Source: Streptomyces sp. 135
GTDB taxonomy: Bacteria > Actinomycetota > Actinomycetes > Streptomycetales > Streptomycetaceae
NCBI RefSeq assembly: GCF_020026305.1
Contig: NZ_CP075691.1
Location: 7,371,415-7,435,414, forward strand
Reading direction: 5' to 3'
DNA: 64,000 nucleotides
Shown: piece after piece, positions 15,809 through 23,527 of the stretch
Layout: every line of letters starts with the position of its first letter
Numbering within the stretch: the stretch's first letter is position 1
Position numbers and translations under genes: made by a program
Notes under the pieces: model-generated
The model's input: the letters and a program-made list of their open reading frames with translations, nothing else
What the model was told of the DNA's origin: nothing
Database searches by the model: none

Positions 15809-17707
15809 ATGGCACGAGCGGTCGGGATCGATCTCGGGACGACGAACTCAGTGGTGGCCGTACTGGAGGGCGGTGAGCCCACCGTCGTCGCCAACGCGGA
15901 GGGCGCGCGCACCACCCCCTCGGTCGTCGCCTTCGCGAAGAACGGCGACGTCCTGGTGGGCGAGGTCGCCAAACGGCAGGCGGTCACCAACGTGGAGCGC
16001 ACCGCACGCTCCGTCAAACGCCACATGGGCGACGGGGGCTGGCGCTTCCCGGAGAGCGGCTCCGTGGACGGCACCCGCTACACCGCGCAGGAACTCTCCG
16101 CGCGCGTCCTGCAGAAACTCAAGCGGGACGCCGAGTCCTACCTCGGCGAGGACGTCACCGACGCGGTGGTCACCGTCCCCGCGTACTTCGACGACACGCA
16201 GCGCCAGGCCACCAAGGAGGCCGGCGAGATCGCGGGCCTCAACGTCCTGCGCATCGTCAACGAACCGACGGCGGCGGCCCTCGCGTACGGCCTGGACAAG
16301 GGCGAGGACCAGACCGTCCTCGTCTTCGACCTGGGCGGCGGCACCTTCGACGTATCGCTTCTGGAGATGGGCGAGGGCGTCATCGAGGTGAAGGCCACCA
16401 ACGGCGACACCCGGCTCGGCGGCGACGACTGGGACCAGCGGATCGTCGAATACCTGGTACGGCAGTTCAAGAACGCGCACGGCGTGGACCTCGGCAAGGA
16501 CAAGATGGCGGTCCAGCGGCTGCGCGAGGGCGCCGAGAAGGCGAAGATCGAGCTGTCCTCGTCGAGTGAGACGGACATCAACCTCCCCTACATCACCGCC
16601 TCCTCGGAAGGCCCCCTGCACCTGGCCGAGAAGCTGACGCGGGCCCAGTTCCAGGAGCTGACGTCCGACCTGCTCGACCGCTGCAAGGAACCCTTCCACC
16701 AGGCCGTCAAGGACGCGGGCGTCAAGCTGTCCGCCATCGACCACGTGATCCTGGTGGGCGGCTCGACCCGGATGCCCGCGGTGACCGAGCTGGTCAGGGA
16801 ACTCACCGGCAAGGACCCCCACAAGGGCGTCAACCCCGACGAGGTGGTGGCCCTCGGCGCGGCCCTCCAGGCCGGTGTCATCCGCGGCGACGTCAAGGAC
16901 GTGCTGCTGCTCGACGTGACCCCGCTCTCCCTCGGCATCGAGACCAAGGGCGGCATCATGACCAAGCTGATCGAGCGCAACACCACGATTCCCACCCGGC
17001 GTTCGGAGACGTTCTCCACCGCCGAGGACAACCAGCCCTCGGTCGGCATCCAGGTCTTCCAGGGCGAGCGGGAGATCGCCGCGTACAACAAGAAGCTCGG
17101 CGTCTTCGACCTGACCGGGCTGCCGCCGGCCCCGCGCGGTGTCCCCAAGATCGAGGTCACCTTCGACATCGACGCCAACGGGATCATGCACGTCTCGGCG
17201 AAGGACGAGGCGACCGGCCGCGAGCAGCGCATGACGGTCACCGGCGGCTCCGCGCTGCCCAAGGACGACATCAACCGCATGGTCCAGGAGGCCGAGCAGC
17301 ACGCGGAGGAGGACCGCAGGCGGCGCGAGGCGGCCGAGACCCGCAACCAGGCCGAGCAGCTCGTCTACCAGACGGAGCGGTTCCTGCGGGACAGCGGTGG
17401 CAGCGGCGACGGCGGTGACGGTGGCGGCGCCCGGATTCCCGCGGAGACCAAGGCCGAAGTGGAGGCCGCCGTCGCCGAGGTGAAGGGCCTCCTCAAGGAC
17501 CGCTCCGACGACACGGCGGCCCTGCGCGCCGGCACCGAGAAGCTGGCGGCGGTCAGCCAGAAGATGGGCCAGGCGATGTACGCGGCCTCCGGCGGCGACG
17601 CACAGCAAGGGGCGGCCACGGCATCCACCACCGAGGAGGGCGTGGTGGACGCGGAGATCGTGGACGAGGACGACAAGCACGGCAATGCACGGGGCAGGAC
17701 GGACTAG
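15809..17707 (+). CDS. dnaK: Hsp70 chaperone DnaK
   Basis: 632 residues, the usual DnaK length; ATG follows GGAAGGGA. The nucleotide-binding domain has G-I-D-L-G-T-T-N-S (residues 6-14), V-F-D-L-G-G-G-T-F-D-V-S-L, and the adenosine motif V-G-G-S-T-R-M-P-A-V; the substrate-binding domain has the D-V-T-P-L-S-L-G-I-E-T entry and A-K-D-E-A-T-G-R-E-Q. The acidic tail ends V-V-D-A-E-I-V-D-E-D, the typical actinobacterial form. It folds client proteins with DnaJ and GrpE in the cytosol. No grpE, dnaJ or hspR follows, so this is a stand-alone and probably second dnaK copy. The C-terminal lid has a Gly/Asp-rich insertion near residue 530. Confidence 0.97.
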   Translation: MARAVGIDLGTTNSVVAVLEGGEPTVVANAEGARTTPSVVAFAKNGDVLVGEVAKRQAVTNVERTARSVKRHMGDGGWRFPESGSVDGTRYTAQELSARVLQKLKRDAESYLGEDVTDAVVTVPAYFDDTQRQATKEAGEIAGLNVLRIVNEPTAAALAYGLDKGEDQTVLVFDLGGGTFDVSLLEMGEGVIEVKATNGDTRLGGDDWDQRIVEYLVRQFKNAHGVDLGKDKMAVQRLREGAEKAKIELSSSSETDINLPYITASSEGPLHLAEKLTRAQFQELTSDLLDRCKEPFHQAVKDAGVKLSAIDHVILVGGSTRMPAVTELVRELTGKDPHKGVNPDEVVALGAALQAGVIRGDVKDVLLLDVTPLSLGIETKGGIMTKLIERNTTIPTRRSETFSTAEDNQPSVGIQVFQGEREIAAYNKKLGVFDLTGLPPAPRGVPKIEVTFDIDANGIMHVSAKDEATGREQRMTVTGGSALPKDDINRMVQEAEQHAEEDRRRREAAETRNQAEQLVYQTERFLRDSGGSGDGGDGGGARIPAETKAEVEAAVAEVKGLLKDRSDDTAALRAGTEKLAAVSQKMGQAMYAASGGDAQQGAATASTTEEGVVDAEIVDEDDKHGNARGRTD

Positions 17708-17911
17708 GCGCGTCTCGGCAGCCGTGGTGGAAGGGCGTGGCGGTAACGGCTCGGGGTGTTCAGCCGAGCGGGCGGGAGCGTCACCCGTGCGCGCGCAATC
17801 AGTGGCGCTGCGCCCAGCACGATGTTCAGCTGACCGGAAGCGGTCACCACCGGTCGCATGCTCCTCGACCTTCGTCGAGAGCGCGGACCGGGGGAGAAGG
17901 AGACGTTCAGC

Positions 17912-18139
17912 ATGCCGAGCAAGGGTCAGAGGTTCCAGGTCGACATCGATGGGATCGATGTGCCTGACGAAGTGGTGCGGGCCATCGACGCGGCCATCCG
18001 AAAGGCGGTACTCACCGAGTTGGCCACCATCGACCTCCACGGCCGTGCCACCGACCTGCTCGGAGAGGGCATGGCCGTGGAGTCGCTGGGAGGGCCGGGC
18101 CACACGCAGGGCATCCGAGTGAGGAAGGCGAAGGCCTGA
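17912..18139 (+). CDS. 75-residue protein of unknown function
   Basis: ATG 17912 has GAAGGAG at good spacing, so this is a real small gene. The product is mostly helical (P-D-E-V-V-R-A-I-D-A-A-I-R-K-A-V) with a Gly-rich tail containing G-G-P-G-H-T-Q-G-I-R-V. No family is recognised and there is no signal peptide or membrane segment. Its stop directly abuts the start of the Cys-rich gene, so it is first of a three-gene operon. A peptide-precursor role cannot be excluded given the tail, but there is no direct evidence. The 200 nt between dnaK and this gene hold no other gene. Confidence 0.65.
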   Translation: MPSKGQRFQVDIDGIDVPDEVVRAIDAAIRKAVLTELATIDLHGRATDLLGEGMAVESLGGPGHTQGIRVRKAKA

Positions 18140-18637
18140 ATGCCCGGCCCGGATGCCGGTTCAGGCTCGCCACCCCTCCCCACGGCGGCAGCGCGAGGCG
18201 CCACCTGCCCCAGCTCGACGTGCCACGAGGGCGCGGTGCTCATCGCCGTGCTGGGAGAGGACGGGCGCCTCGGGTACCTGCGGCCTCCGCTCACTGTCGA
18301 TGAGGCGTTCTCGGAGGCCTCCAAGAAACACGGTGACCCCGAATCGCGGTTCCGGTTCGCCGATACATGCCGCCAGGCCGGCTGTGAGCACTGGAGTGGT
18401 AGGAAGTGTTCTCTCGTCGGCCGCTTGATCGGTGCCAGGGCCGCTACGGGGCTGGAAGCAACGGACCGGGGCCTGCCGCGGTGCGCCATCCGGGCCGACT
18501 GCCGGTGGTTCGCCCAGGAAGGCGTGGGTGCCTGCGCCGTCTGCCCGGTCATCGTCTACCGGCCCGGCGGATCACCCCGGAAGGACGTGCATGACTTCCA
18601 GAGCCGGCCCGCCGAAGAGGACGCCCCTTCCGCCTGA
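18140..18637 (+). CDS. Cysteine-rich protein of unknown function
   Basis: 165 residues, ATG immediately after the stop of the upstream gene. It has ten cysteines in clusters: C-P-S-S-T-C near the N-terminus, C-R-Q-A-G-C-E-H-W and a Cys five residues on, then C-A-I-R-A-D-C-R-W-F and C-A-V-C-P. The middle-to-C-terminal spacing (CxxxC, CxxxxC, CxxC) suggests a metal site, either zinc or an Fe-S cluster. The family is not recognised. It is not a radical-SAM protein (no CxxxCxxC with the right surroundings). The 77-residue gene starts inside its 3' end, overlapping by 47 nt. Together the three genes look like one functional unit. Confidence 0.65.
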   Translation: MPGPDAGSGSPPLPTAAARGATCPSSTCHEGAVLIAVLGEDGRLGYLRPPLTVDEAFSEASKKHGDPESRFRFADTCRQAGCEHWSGRKCSLVGRLIGARAATGLEATDRGLPRCAIRADCRWFAQEGVGACAVCPVIVYRPGGSPRKDVHDFQSRPAEEDAPSA

Positions 18638-18824
18638 CCCCGTCGAGCACGTCCGGATTCCGGTCGGCACGCAGGTCATCGCTCTGCCGGATGCGGTCGC
18701 CGACCACCTCCGGTGCCTCCAGGAGGGTTCACCGGTTCTCGACGTGACCCAGGTGTGGATCACGGAGTCGGGCGGCAAGCTGAGGATGTACTTCGGCGAT
18801 GTCGAGCAGGGCATCGCGGACTGA
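18591..18824 (+). CDS. 77-residue protein of unknown function
   Basis: ATG 18591 is preceded by GGAAGGA and lies inside the end of the Cys-rich gene, indicating translational coupling. The product starts with a Pro-rich arm, then P-V-G-T-Q-V-I-A-L-P-D-A-V-A-D-H-L and a beta-rich end with V-W-I-T-E-S-G-G-K-L-R-M-Y-F-G-D. No family is recognised. It ends 48 nt before the stop of the converging ATP-grasp gene. No clear terminator is seen between them. Confidence 0.6.
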   Translation: MTSRAGPPKRTPLPPDPVEHVRIPVGTQVIALPDAVADHLRCLQEGSPVLDVTQVWITESGGKLRMYFGDVEQGIAD

Positions 18825-18872
18825 TCCTCTGTGCGCAACGCAGTCCTTGGCGAGCGGGAATGCCGCCAAAGC

Positions 18873-19865
18873 TCACCGGCCTGTCCCGCTTCCTTGCGCG
18901 ATCAGGAGATCACACAGCGCCGCAGTCAGTGGAATCCCTGTCACCTCTTCGAGCCAGTACCACTGTCCGTTGGGATTGATCTCAAGAAAAACATATTCGT
19001 GGTCGGGGGTCAGCACGAGGTCGATGGCGCCGAAATGCAGTCCGAGGTGCCGCACGAGCCGGACGCAGAGCGAGCTGACGTCTTGCGGCAGTTCCACCGG
19101 CTCGTGGGGGAGTGTGTAGGCGGGCGCTCGACGAAAGTCCACCCGTGACTCCCGTACCCCCTGAGAGGAAATACCCACCGCGAAGACATCGTGCCCCATG
19201 ACGGTAACGCGGATGTCCATCGCTTTCGGGATGAATTCTTGCAGGTAGGTGGGCCCGAAGCGGACTGACCGAATCTCACTCATGTCGGCGTCCGTGACCA
19301 GGTGAGTGTAGATCGTACCTGCTCGATTCGGGTACAGAATCCCCGGGTCGGCAAGCACCTTGACGATGACGCCCTGGCTGCACGCGGAAATGAAGGCAGA
19401 GGCCTTTTCCACGTCGTTCGTAATGGTGAAGCGGGGGATGAGGAAGCCCATGTCGCCGGCGATCCTGAGTTGCGTCACCTTGACGGAAGACCTTCTCACG
19501 GCCTCCGGATCACTCACCCAGCCGCGCAGGAAGCCACCTCCCCACAGGCTGCGGATCAGGTGAGCGCACTCATTGCGCACCCATTCCCTCTCCTCGGGCA
19601 GCAACAGGTCTGAAAGCTCGAAATCACCCGGTCGCCGATGCCAGACCGCCGTGACGTCCGAGAGGTCGAGGAAGTCACCGTCGTCGCGGGCAAGAAACGC
19701 TCGCACGCCTGTCCTGGTGGTCTCGATGGCGACGCGGGAACTCCCCGGGAACTTCGCGGGGTCGTACACCGTCCATTCCACGCCTCTGCGGGAGAGCTCG
19801 GAGGTGACAGGCTTGACGTGCCCGTCCAGTTCTGGATTGGATACGATCAGAATCAACGCGTGCAA
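18873..19865 (-). CDS. ATP-grasp peptide ligase of the MvdC/MvdD (graspetide maturase) type
   Basis: 330 residues from a TTG start; no ATG or GTG is available in frame and the N-terminus L-I-L-I-V-S-N is the normal first strand. The order of motifs follows graspetide/microviridin-type ATP-grasp ligases: V-W-H-R-R-P-G-D-F, a Gln-Leu-Arg-I-A-G block with I-P-R-F-T-I-T-N-D, Y-L-Q-E-F-I-P-K-A-M-D-I-R-V-T-V, F-G-A-I-D-L-V and F-L-E-I-N-P-N-G-Q-W-Y-W-L-E-E-V-T-G-I-P. These enzymes form ester or amide links between Ser/Thr/Lys and Asp/Glu side chains of a precursor peptide. The gene overlaps the 78-codon gene upstream by 13 nt, so both are likely translated together. No transporter or protease gene is adjacent. 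GC content is a little lower than in the flanks, suggesting transfer. Confidence 0.85.
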   Translation of the reverse strand: MHALILIVSNPELDGHVKPVTSELSRRGVEWTVYDPAKFPGSSRVAIETTRTGVRAFLARDDGDFLDLSDVTAVWHRRPGDFELSDLLLPEEREWVRNECAHLIRSLWGGGFLRGWVSDPEAVRRSSVKVTQLRIAGDMGFLIPRFTITNDVEKASAFISACSQGVIVKVLADPGILYPNRAGTIYTHLVTDADMSEIRSVRFGPTYLQEFIPKAMDIRVTVMGHDVFAVGISSQGVRESRVDFRRAPAYTLPHEPVELPQDVSSLCVRLVRHLGLHFGAIDLVLTPDHEYVFLEINPNGQWYWLEEVTGIPLTAALCDLLIAQGSGTGR

Positions 19866-20089
19866 CTCAGATCTGAGAACTCGACATCCTGGCCATGGGA
19901 AGTGACGTTCAAGGATCCGGTCAGGCGTGCGCGCTTCATGAAATAGCCCGTGCCTTCCGACAGTTCGTCAAAGTCCTTGAATTCGATCCATTCGACGGCT
20001 ACACGCAAGGTAAAGGGGATGGGGCGTTCGCCGGGATGCTCGCGAGCATCTTCCGTTCTTGCCGGACGGGGCCGGATCTCTGCTGACAT
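19853..20089 (-). CDS. Candidate graspetide precursor peptide (78 residues)
   Basis: The stop lies 13 nt inside the ATP-grasp gene. After a basic N-terminus the protein has R-P-I-P-F-T-L-R-V, reminiscent of the P-F/W-x-L-R leaders of ATP-grasp-targeted peptides, then an acidic stretch E-W-I-E-F-K-D-F-D-E-L. The C-terminal 23 residues carry hydroxy residues (L-T-G-S-L-N-V-T-S) followed by acids (D-V-E-F-S-D), the order expected for omega-ester ring formation. The ribosome-binding site is weak (a G-rich run about ten bases upstream). Alternatively it is a small accessory protein and the 62-residue neighbour is the precursor. Confidence 0.55.
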   Translation of the reverse strand: MSAEIRPRPARTEDAREHPGERPIPFTLRVAVEWIEFKDFDELSEGTGYFMKRARLTGSLNVTSHGQDVEFSDLSCTR

Positions 20090-20116
20090 CGTTGGTGAGC
20101 CCCCCCTTTTTTTCGG

Positions 20117-20305
20117 TCAGGTCTGGTCCTGATCGCGGTCGCCACACGTCCAGCCGGGCCCCGACTTCGAACAACTGGTTCCCGTGCTCTGGCCACTGGT
20201 GCGCACCATTCCGGCGTCCGCCAGTGCCCTCAGGGTCGCTTCCATTTGTCCTGGCTCGACAGTGAGCATCAGGAGTTCCTCGGACGCGTCGTACGATTCG
20301 GTCAT
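20117..20305 (-). CDS. Second small peptide gene of the ATP-grasp locus
   Basis: 62 residues; ATG 20305 follows TGGAGC. The N-terminal half is a helical, acidic leader-like region (E-E-L-L-M-L-T-V-E-P-G-Q-M-E-A-T-L). The C-terminal half is unlike a folded protein: T-S-G-Q-S-T-G-T-S-C-S-K-S-G, then W-T-C-G-D-R-D-Q-D-Q-T. Hydroxy residues followed by Asp residues would suit ATP-grasp cross-linking, and the two Cys could form a disulfide. It lies 27 nt upstream of the 78-codon gene on the same strand. The 260 nt between it and narI show no other gene. Confidence 0.5.
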   Translation of the reverse strand: MTESYDASEELLMLTVEPGQMEATLRALADAGMVRTSGQSTGTSCSKSGPGWTCGDRDQDQT

Positions 20306-20566
20306 GACGGTGCTCCATTCTATTTCCGGCCTGTCCGGATGGCGCGCGCCACGCTCTTACGAATCTACGCTTGTCCCCTGGGTGTACGCATCCGATGGCC
20401 CCCTGGATCGAGGGCGCCTGCCTTTCTGCACGATGGTGCGGCCCCCGCGTCGCCAGGAGCCGCTGCAATAGTCGCTCTCCGTCGCGCAGGAGCAGTGGAC
20501 CAGCGGTCCGGGCCCGGGCGTCCGCACGCGCATCCACGCGGGGCGGCGACGTATTCCGAGAACCGC

Positions 20567-21289
20567 CTAGGACCCCGTCCGTTCCCAGCCGCGCCGCTCC
20601 GGCCGCGCCCCGATCCGCTCCTGGTCCCGGGCGCGGTAGACCACGTAGGGCCGGAAGAGGTACTGGAGCGGCGCGCTGAACATGTGGATCAGGCGGGTGA
20701 ACGGCACCAGGGCGAAGAGCACCATCCCGACCACCGCGTGGATCTCGTACATCAGCGGCACGCCCGTCATCGCGTCGATGTCGGGCCGGAGCGTGAAGAG
20801 GCTGCGGGCCCAAGGCGCGATGGAATCGCGGTAGTTGTAGCCGTCGCCGGAGGTGTGCATCAGCTTGGCGACCATGCCGAGCACGATCGCCGCGAACAGC
20901 ACCAGGTACATGAGCTTGTCGTTCGCGGTCGTCGCCCGGAACACCGGGGTGTTGGTCCGCCGCCGGTAGAGCAGCAGCAGGATGCCGAGGACGAGCAGGA
21001 CACCGGCCGCGGTGCCGCCGTACAGCGAGAACAGGTGGTACGTGTGCTCGCTGACGCCCACCTTGTCCGTCCACGACTCGGGGAGGAACAGGCCCACCAG
21101 GTGGCCGACGAGCACGAAGAGGATCCCGTAGTGGAACATCGGCGAGGCGATGTTCAGGAGCTTGGACTCGTAGACCTGCGAGGAGCGGGTCGTCCAGCCG
21201 AACTTGTCGTAGCGGTAGCGCCAGATGGTGCCCGCGACGAGCAGGACGAAGGCGATGTAGGGAAGGGCGCCCCAGAGCAGCGTTTTCAT
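20567..21289 (-). CDS. narI: Respiratory nitrate reductase gamma subunit (cytochrome b)
   Basis: 240 residues, five membrane helices. NarI anchors NarGH to the cytoplasmic side of the membrane and passes electrons from menaquinol through two b haems. The haem-ligand histidines are visible in the usual helices: S-P-M-F-H-Y-G-I-L-F-V-L-V-G-H-L and Y-E-I-H-A-V-V-G-M, with the R-L-I-H-M-F loop after. The ATG overlaps the narJ stop by one base (TGATG), which fixes the start. It is the last gene of narGHJI. Length is typical. Confidence 0.96.
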   Translation of the reverse strand: MKTLLWGALPYIAFVLLVAGTIWRYRYDKFGWTTRSSQVYESKLLNIASPMFHYGILFVLVGHLVGLFLPESWTDKVGVSEHTYHLFSLYGGTAAGVLLVLGILLLLYRRRTNTPVFRATTANDKLMYLVLFAAIVLGMVAKLMHTSGDGYNYRDSIAPWARSLFTLRPDIDAMTGVPLMYEIHAVVGMVLFALVPFTRLIHMFSAPLQYLFRPYVVYRARDQERIGARPERRGWERTGS

Positions 21290-21897
21290 CAGTGTTCCCC
21301 GATGAGTGCGGAGGGTGCGGAGGATGAGGAGGATGCGAAGGGTGTGAACGGTACGAGGCCCACGTCCTCGCGTGGCGGCCCCGAGCGGGCCAGCGCGAGC
21401 GCCTCCGCGCGGTCCTTGGGGGTGGGGCCCGGAAGGCTCGCGCACACCGCCTCCAGCACGCCCGCGTACGGCGTGCCGTGCTCGCGCAGCGCGAGCCGTA
21501 GCAGCTCCAGGCCGCTGCGGTGCTCCAGCAGCAGCACGGGCCCCGCCCGCGCGGAGAACTCAAGGACCGCGGGCAGGAAGTCCGGCAGCTCCTCGCCGGT
21601 GAACTCCAGGCCGTGCTCGCGGTAGACCTCCTTGAAGCGGACCAGGGCCATGCCGCGCCGCCGGGTGTCGCCGTCCCGCCACCAGCTCAGGTACAGGCTG
21701 TGCCGGTTCTTGAAGTCGAAGACCCGTACGTAGTGCGCCGCCAGCTCCTGGGGCGCGGTGGTCGTGGCGTACGTCAGGAAGTCGGCGAGCTGCGGGGGAG
21801 CGGCGGCGCGCAGCAGGGGCAGCCGCTCGTGGAACTCGTCGTCGGGATAGCCGAGGCAGAGCGCCGCGGCCTGGTGGAGCACCGCGTGCTCAGTCAC
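21289..21897 (-). CDS. narJ: Nitrate reductase molybdenum cofactor assembly chaperone
   Basis: 202 residues; GTG 21897 follows AAGGAGGA and gives the expected H-Q-A-A-A-L-C-L-G-Y-P-D N-terminus. NarJ binds apo-NarGH and helps insert the Mo-bisMGD cofactor and Fe-S clusters; it is not part of the final enzyme. The family block H-Y-V-x-V-F-D-F-K-N-R-H-S-L-Y-L-S-W-W is present in full. The gene overlaps narH by 8 nt and narI by 1 nt. The C-terminus is a low-complexity Ser/Ala stretch. Confidence 0.95.
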   Translation of the reverse strand: MTEHAVLHQAAALCLGYPDDEFHERLPLLRAAAPPQLADFLTYATTTAPQELAAHYVRVFDFKNRHSLYLSWWRDGDTRRRGMALVRFKEVYREHGLEFTGEELPDFLPAVLEFSARAGPVLLLEHRSGLELLRLALREHGTPYAGVLEAVCASLPGPTPKDRAEALALARSGPPREDVGLVPFTPFASSSSSAPSALIGEH

Positions 21898-23527
21898 TGT
21901 CGTCCTCCTTGGCCGCGTTGGCCTTCTCGGCCGCGCTCGGCTGTTCGTCGGCGGTCTGGCGGGCCCGCAGCGCGTGGAAGTTCTCCAGGGTGACCAGCGG
22001 CAGGTTCCGGCGGCTGCCGGAGTCTTGGCCGAACGGGCCGTCGCCGCCCATTCCCGGACCGTCCTGGTGGTCGAGGCTGCACGTGTCGGGGACCGCCGAC
22101 TCCTCCAGGCGCCGCGCGTCACCGACCGCGGCGGTCGGGATGACGTACCGGTCCTCGTACTTGGCGATGGCCAGCAGGCGGTACATCTCCTCGACCTGGG
22201 GACCGGACATCCCGACCGAGCGCGCCACGTCACCGTCCGGCGTGTCACCGAGGTTGATGGCCCGCATGTGCGCCCGCATCGCGGCCAGCTTCTCCAGGCT
22301 GGACCGCACCGGGCCGACGTCCCCGGCGGTGAAGATCTCCGCGAGGTATTCGAGGGGGATGCGCAGGGTGTCGATGGCGCCGAAGAGGTTCGCCGCGTCC
22401 TCGCCGTCGTGCCCGGTCTCCGTCAGCGCGTCCACCACCGGCGACAGCGGCGGGATGTACCAGACCATCGGCATCGTGCGGTACTCCGGATGCAGCGGGA
22501 GCGCCACCTTGTACGTGCTGATCAGGGCGTGCACGGGGGAGCGGCGCGCCGCCTCGATCCAGTCGTGGGAGATGCCGGCCCGCTCGGCCGCGCGGCGCAC
22601 CTCGGGGTCGGCTGGATCAAGGAAGACGTCCAACTGGGCTTGGTACAGCCTGTGTTCGTCCGGTTCGGAGGCCGCCGCCGTCACCTTGTCGGCGTCGTAC
22701 AGGATCACCCCGAGGTAGCGCAGGCGGCCCACGCATGTCTCCGAGCAGACGGTGGGCAGGCCCACCTCGACGCGTGGGTAGCACATCGTGCACTTCTCGG
22801 CCTTGCCGGTGCGGTGGTTGAAGTAGACCTTCTTGTACGGGCAGCCGGTCACGCACTTGCGCCAGCCCCGGCAGTGGTCCTGGTCGACGAGGACGATGCC
22901 GTCCTCCTCGCGCTTGTACATCGCCCCCGACGGGCAGGACGCCACGCACGACGGGTTCAGGCAGTGCTCGCAGATGCGCGGCAGATAGAACATGAAGGTC
23001 TGCTCGAAGGCGAACTTCACCTTTTCGGAAGCCTGTTGGCGGGTCTTGGCGACCATCGGGTCCAGGTGGCCGTGCTCGGTCGCGCCGCCGAGGTTGTCGT
23101 CCCAGTTCGACGACCACTCGATCTTCATCGGCTTGCCGCTGATCAGGGAGCGCGGCTCGGCCACCGGGTAGTCGTCACCGAGCGGGGCGTCGGTGAGGTT
23201 GCGGTACTCGTACGTCCAGGGTTCGTAGTAGTCCTTGATCTCGGGCAACTTGGGGTTGGAGAAGATCTCCAGGAGCGACTTGATCCGGCCGCCGTTCTTC
23301 AGCTTCAGGGCGCCGCGCCTGTTCAGCTCCCAGCCGCCGCGCCACTTCTCCTGGTCCTCGTAGCGGCGCGGATATCCCTGGCCGGGGCGGGTCTCGACGT
23401 TGTTGAACCAGACGTACTCCATGCCGTCCCGGTTGGTCCACGCCTGCTTGCACGTGACCGAACACGTATGGCAGCCGATGCACTTGTCGAGGTTCATGAC
23501 CATCGCGATCTGTGCCATGACGCGCAT
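21890..23527 (-). CDS. narH: Respiratory nitrate reductase beta subunit (Fe-S protein)
   Basis: 545 residues; the ATG overlaps the narG stop by one base and GGAGGTGA lies upstream. NarH carries one [3Fe-4S] and three [4Fe-4S] clusters linking NarI haems to NarG. Cys groups are intact: C-I-G-C-H-T-C-S-V-T-C, C-E-H-C-L-N-P-S-C, C-R-G-W-R-K-C-V-T-G-C and C-T-M-C with C-S-E-T-C. The W at C-R-G-W, which selects a [3Fe-4S] centre, is present. The C-terminal tail (about 40 residues) is charged and variable. Cytoplasmic, bound to NarG and NarI. Confidence 0.97.
   Translation of the reverse strand: MRVMAQIAMVMNLDKCIGCHTCSVTCKQAWTNRDGMEYVWFNNVETRPGQGYPRRYEDQEKWRGGWELNRRGALKLKNGGRIKSLLEIFSNPKLPEIKDYYEPWTYEYRNLTDAPLGDDYPVAEPRSLISGKPMKIEWSSNWDDNLGGATEHGHLDPMVAKTRQQASEKVKFAFEQTFMFYLPRICEHCLNPSCVASCPSGAMYKREEDGIVLVDQDHCRGWRKCVTGCPYKKVYFNHRTGKAEKCTMCYPRVEVGLPTVCSETCVGRLRYLGVILYDADKVTAAASEPDEHRLYQAQLDVFLDPADPEVRRAAERAGISHDWIEAARRSPVHALISTYKVALPLHPEYRTMPMVWYIPPLSPVVDALTETGHDGEDAANLFGAIDTLRIPLEYLAEIFTAGDVGPVRSSLEKLAAMRAHMRAINLGDTPDGDVARSVGMSGPQVEEMYRLLAIAKYEDRYVIPTAAVGDARRLEESAVPDTCSLDHQDGPGMGGDGPFGQDSGSRRNLPLVTLENFHALRARQTADEQPSAAEKANAAKEDDSD

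Noticed and set aside
15848..18103. 751-codon frame antisense to dnaK
   Set aside because: The classic long antisense frame of dnaK genes in GC-rich genomes; no ribosome-binding site or homology.
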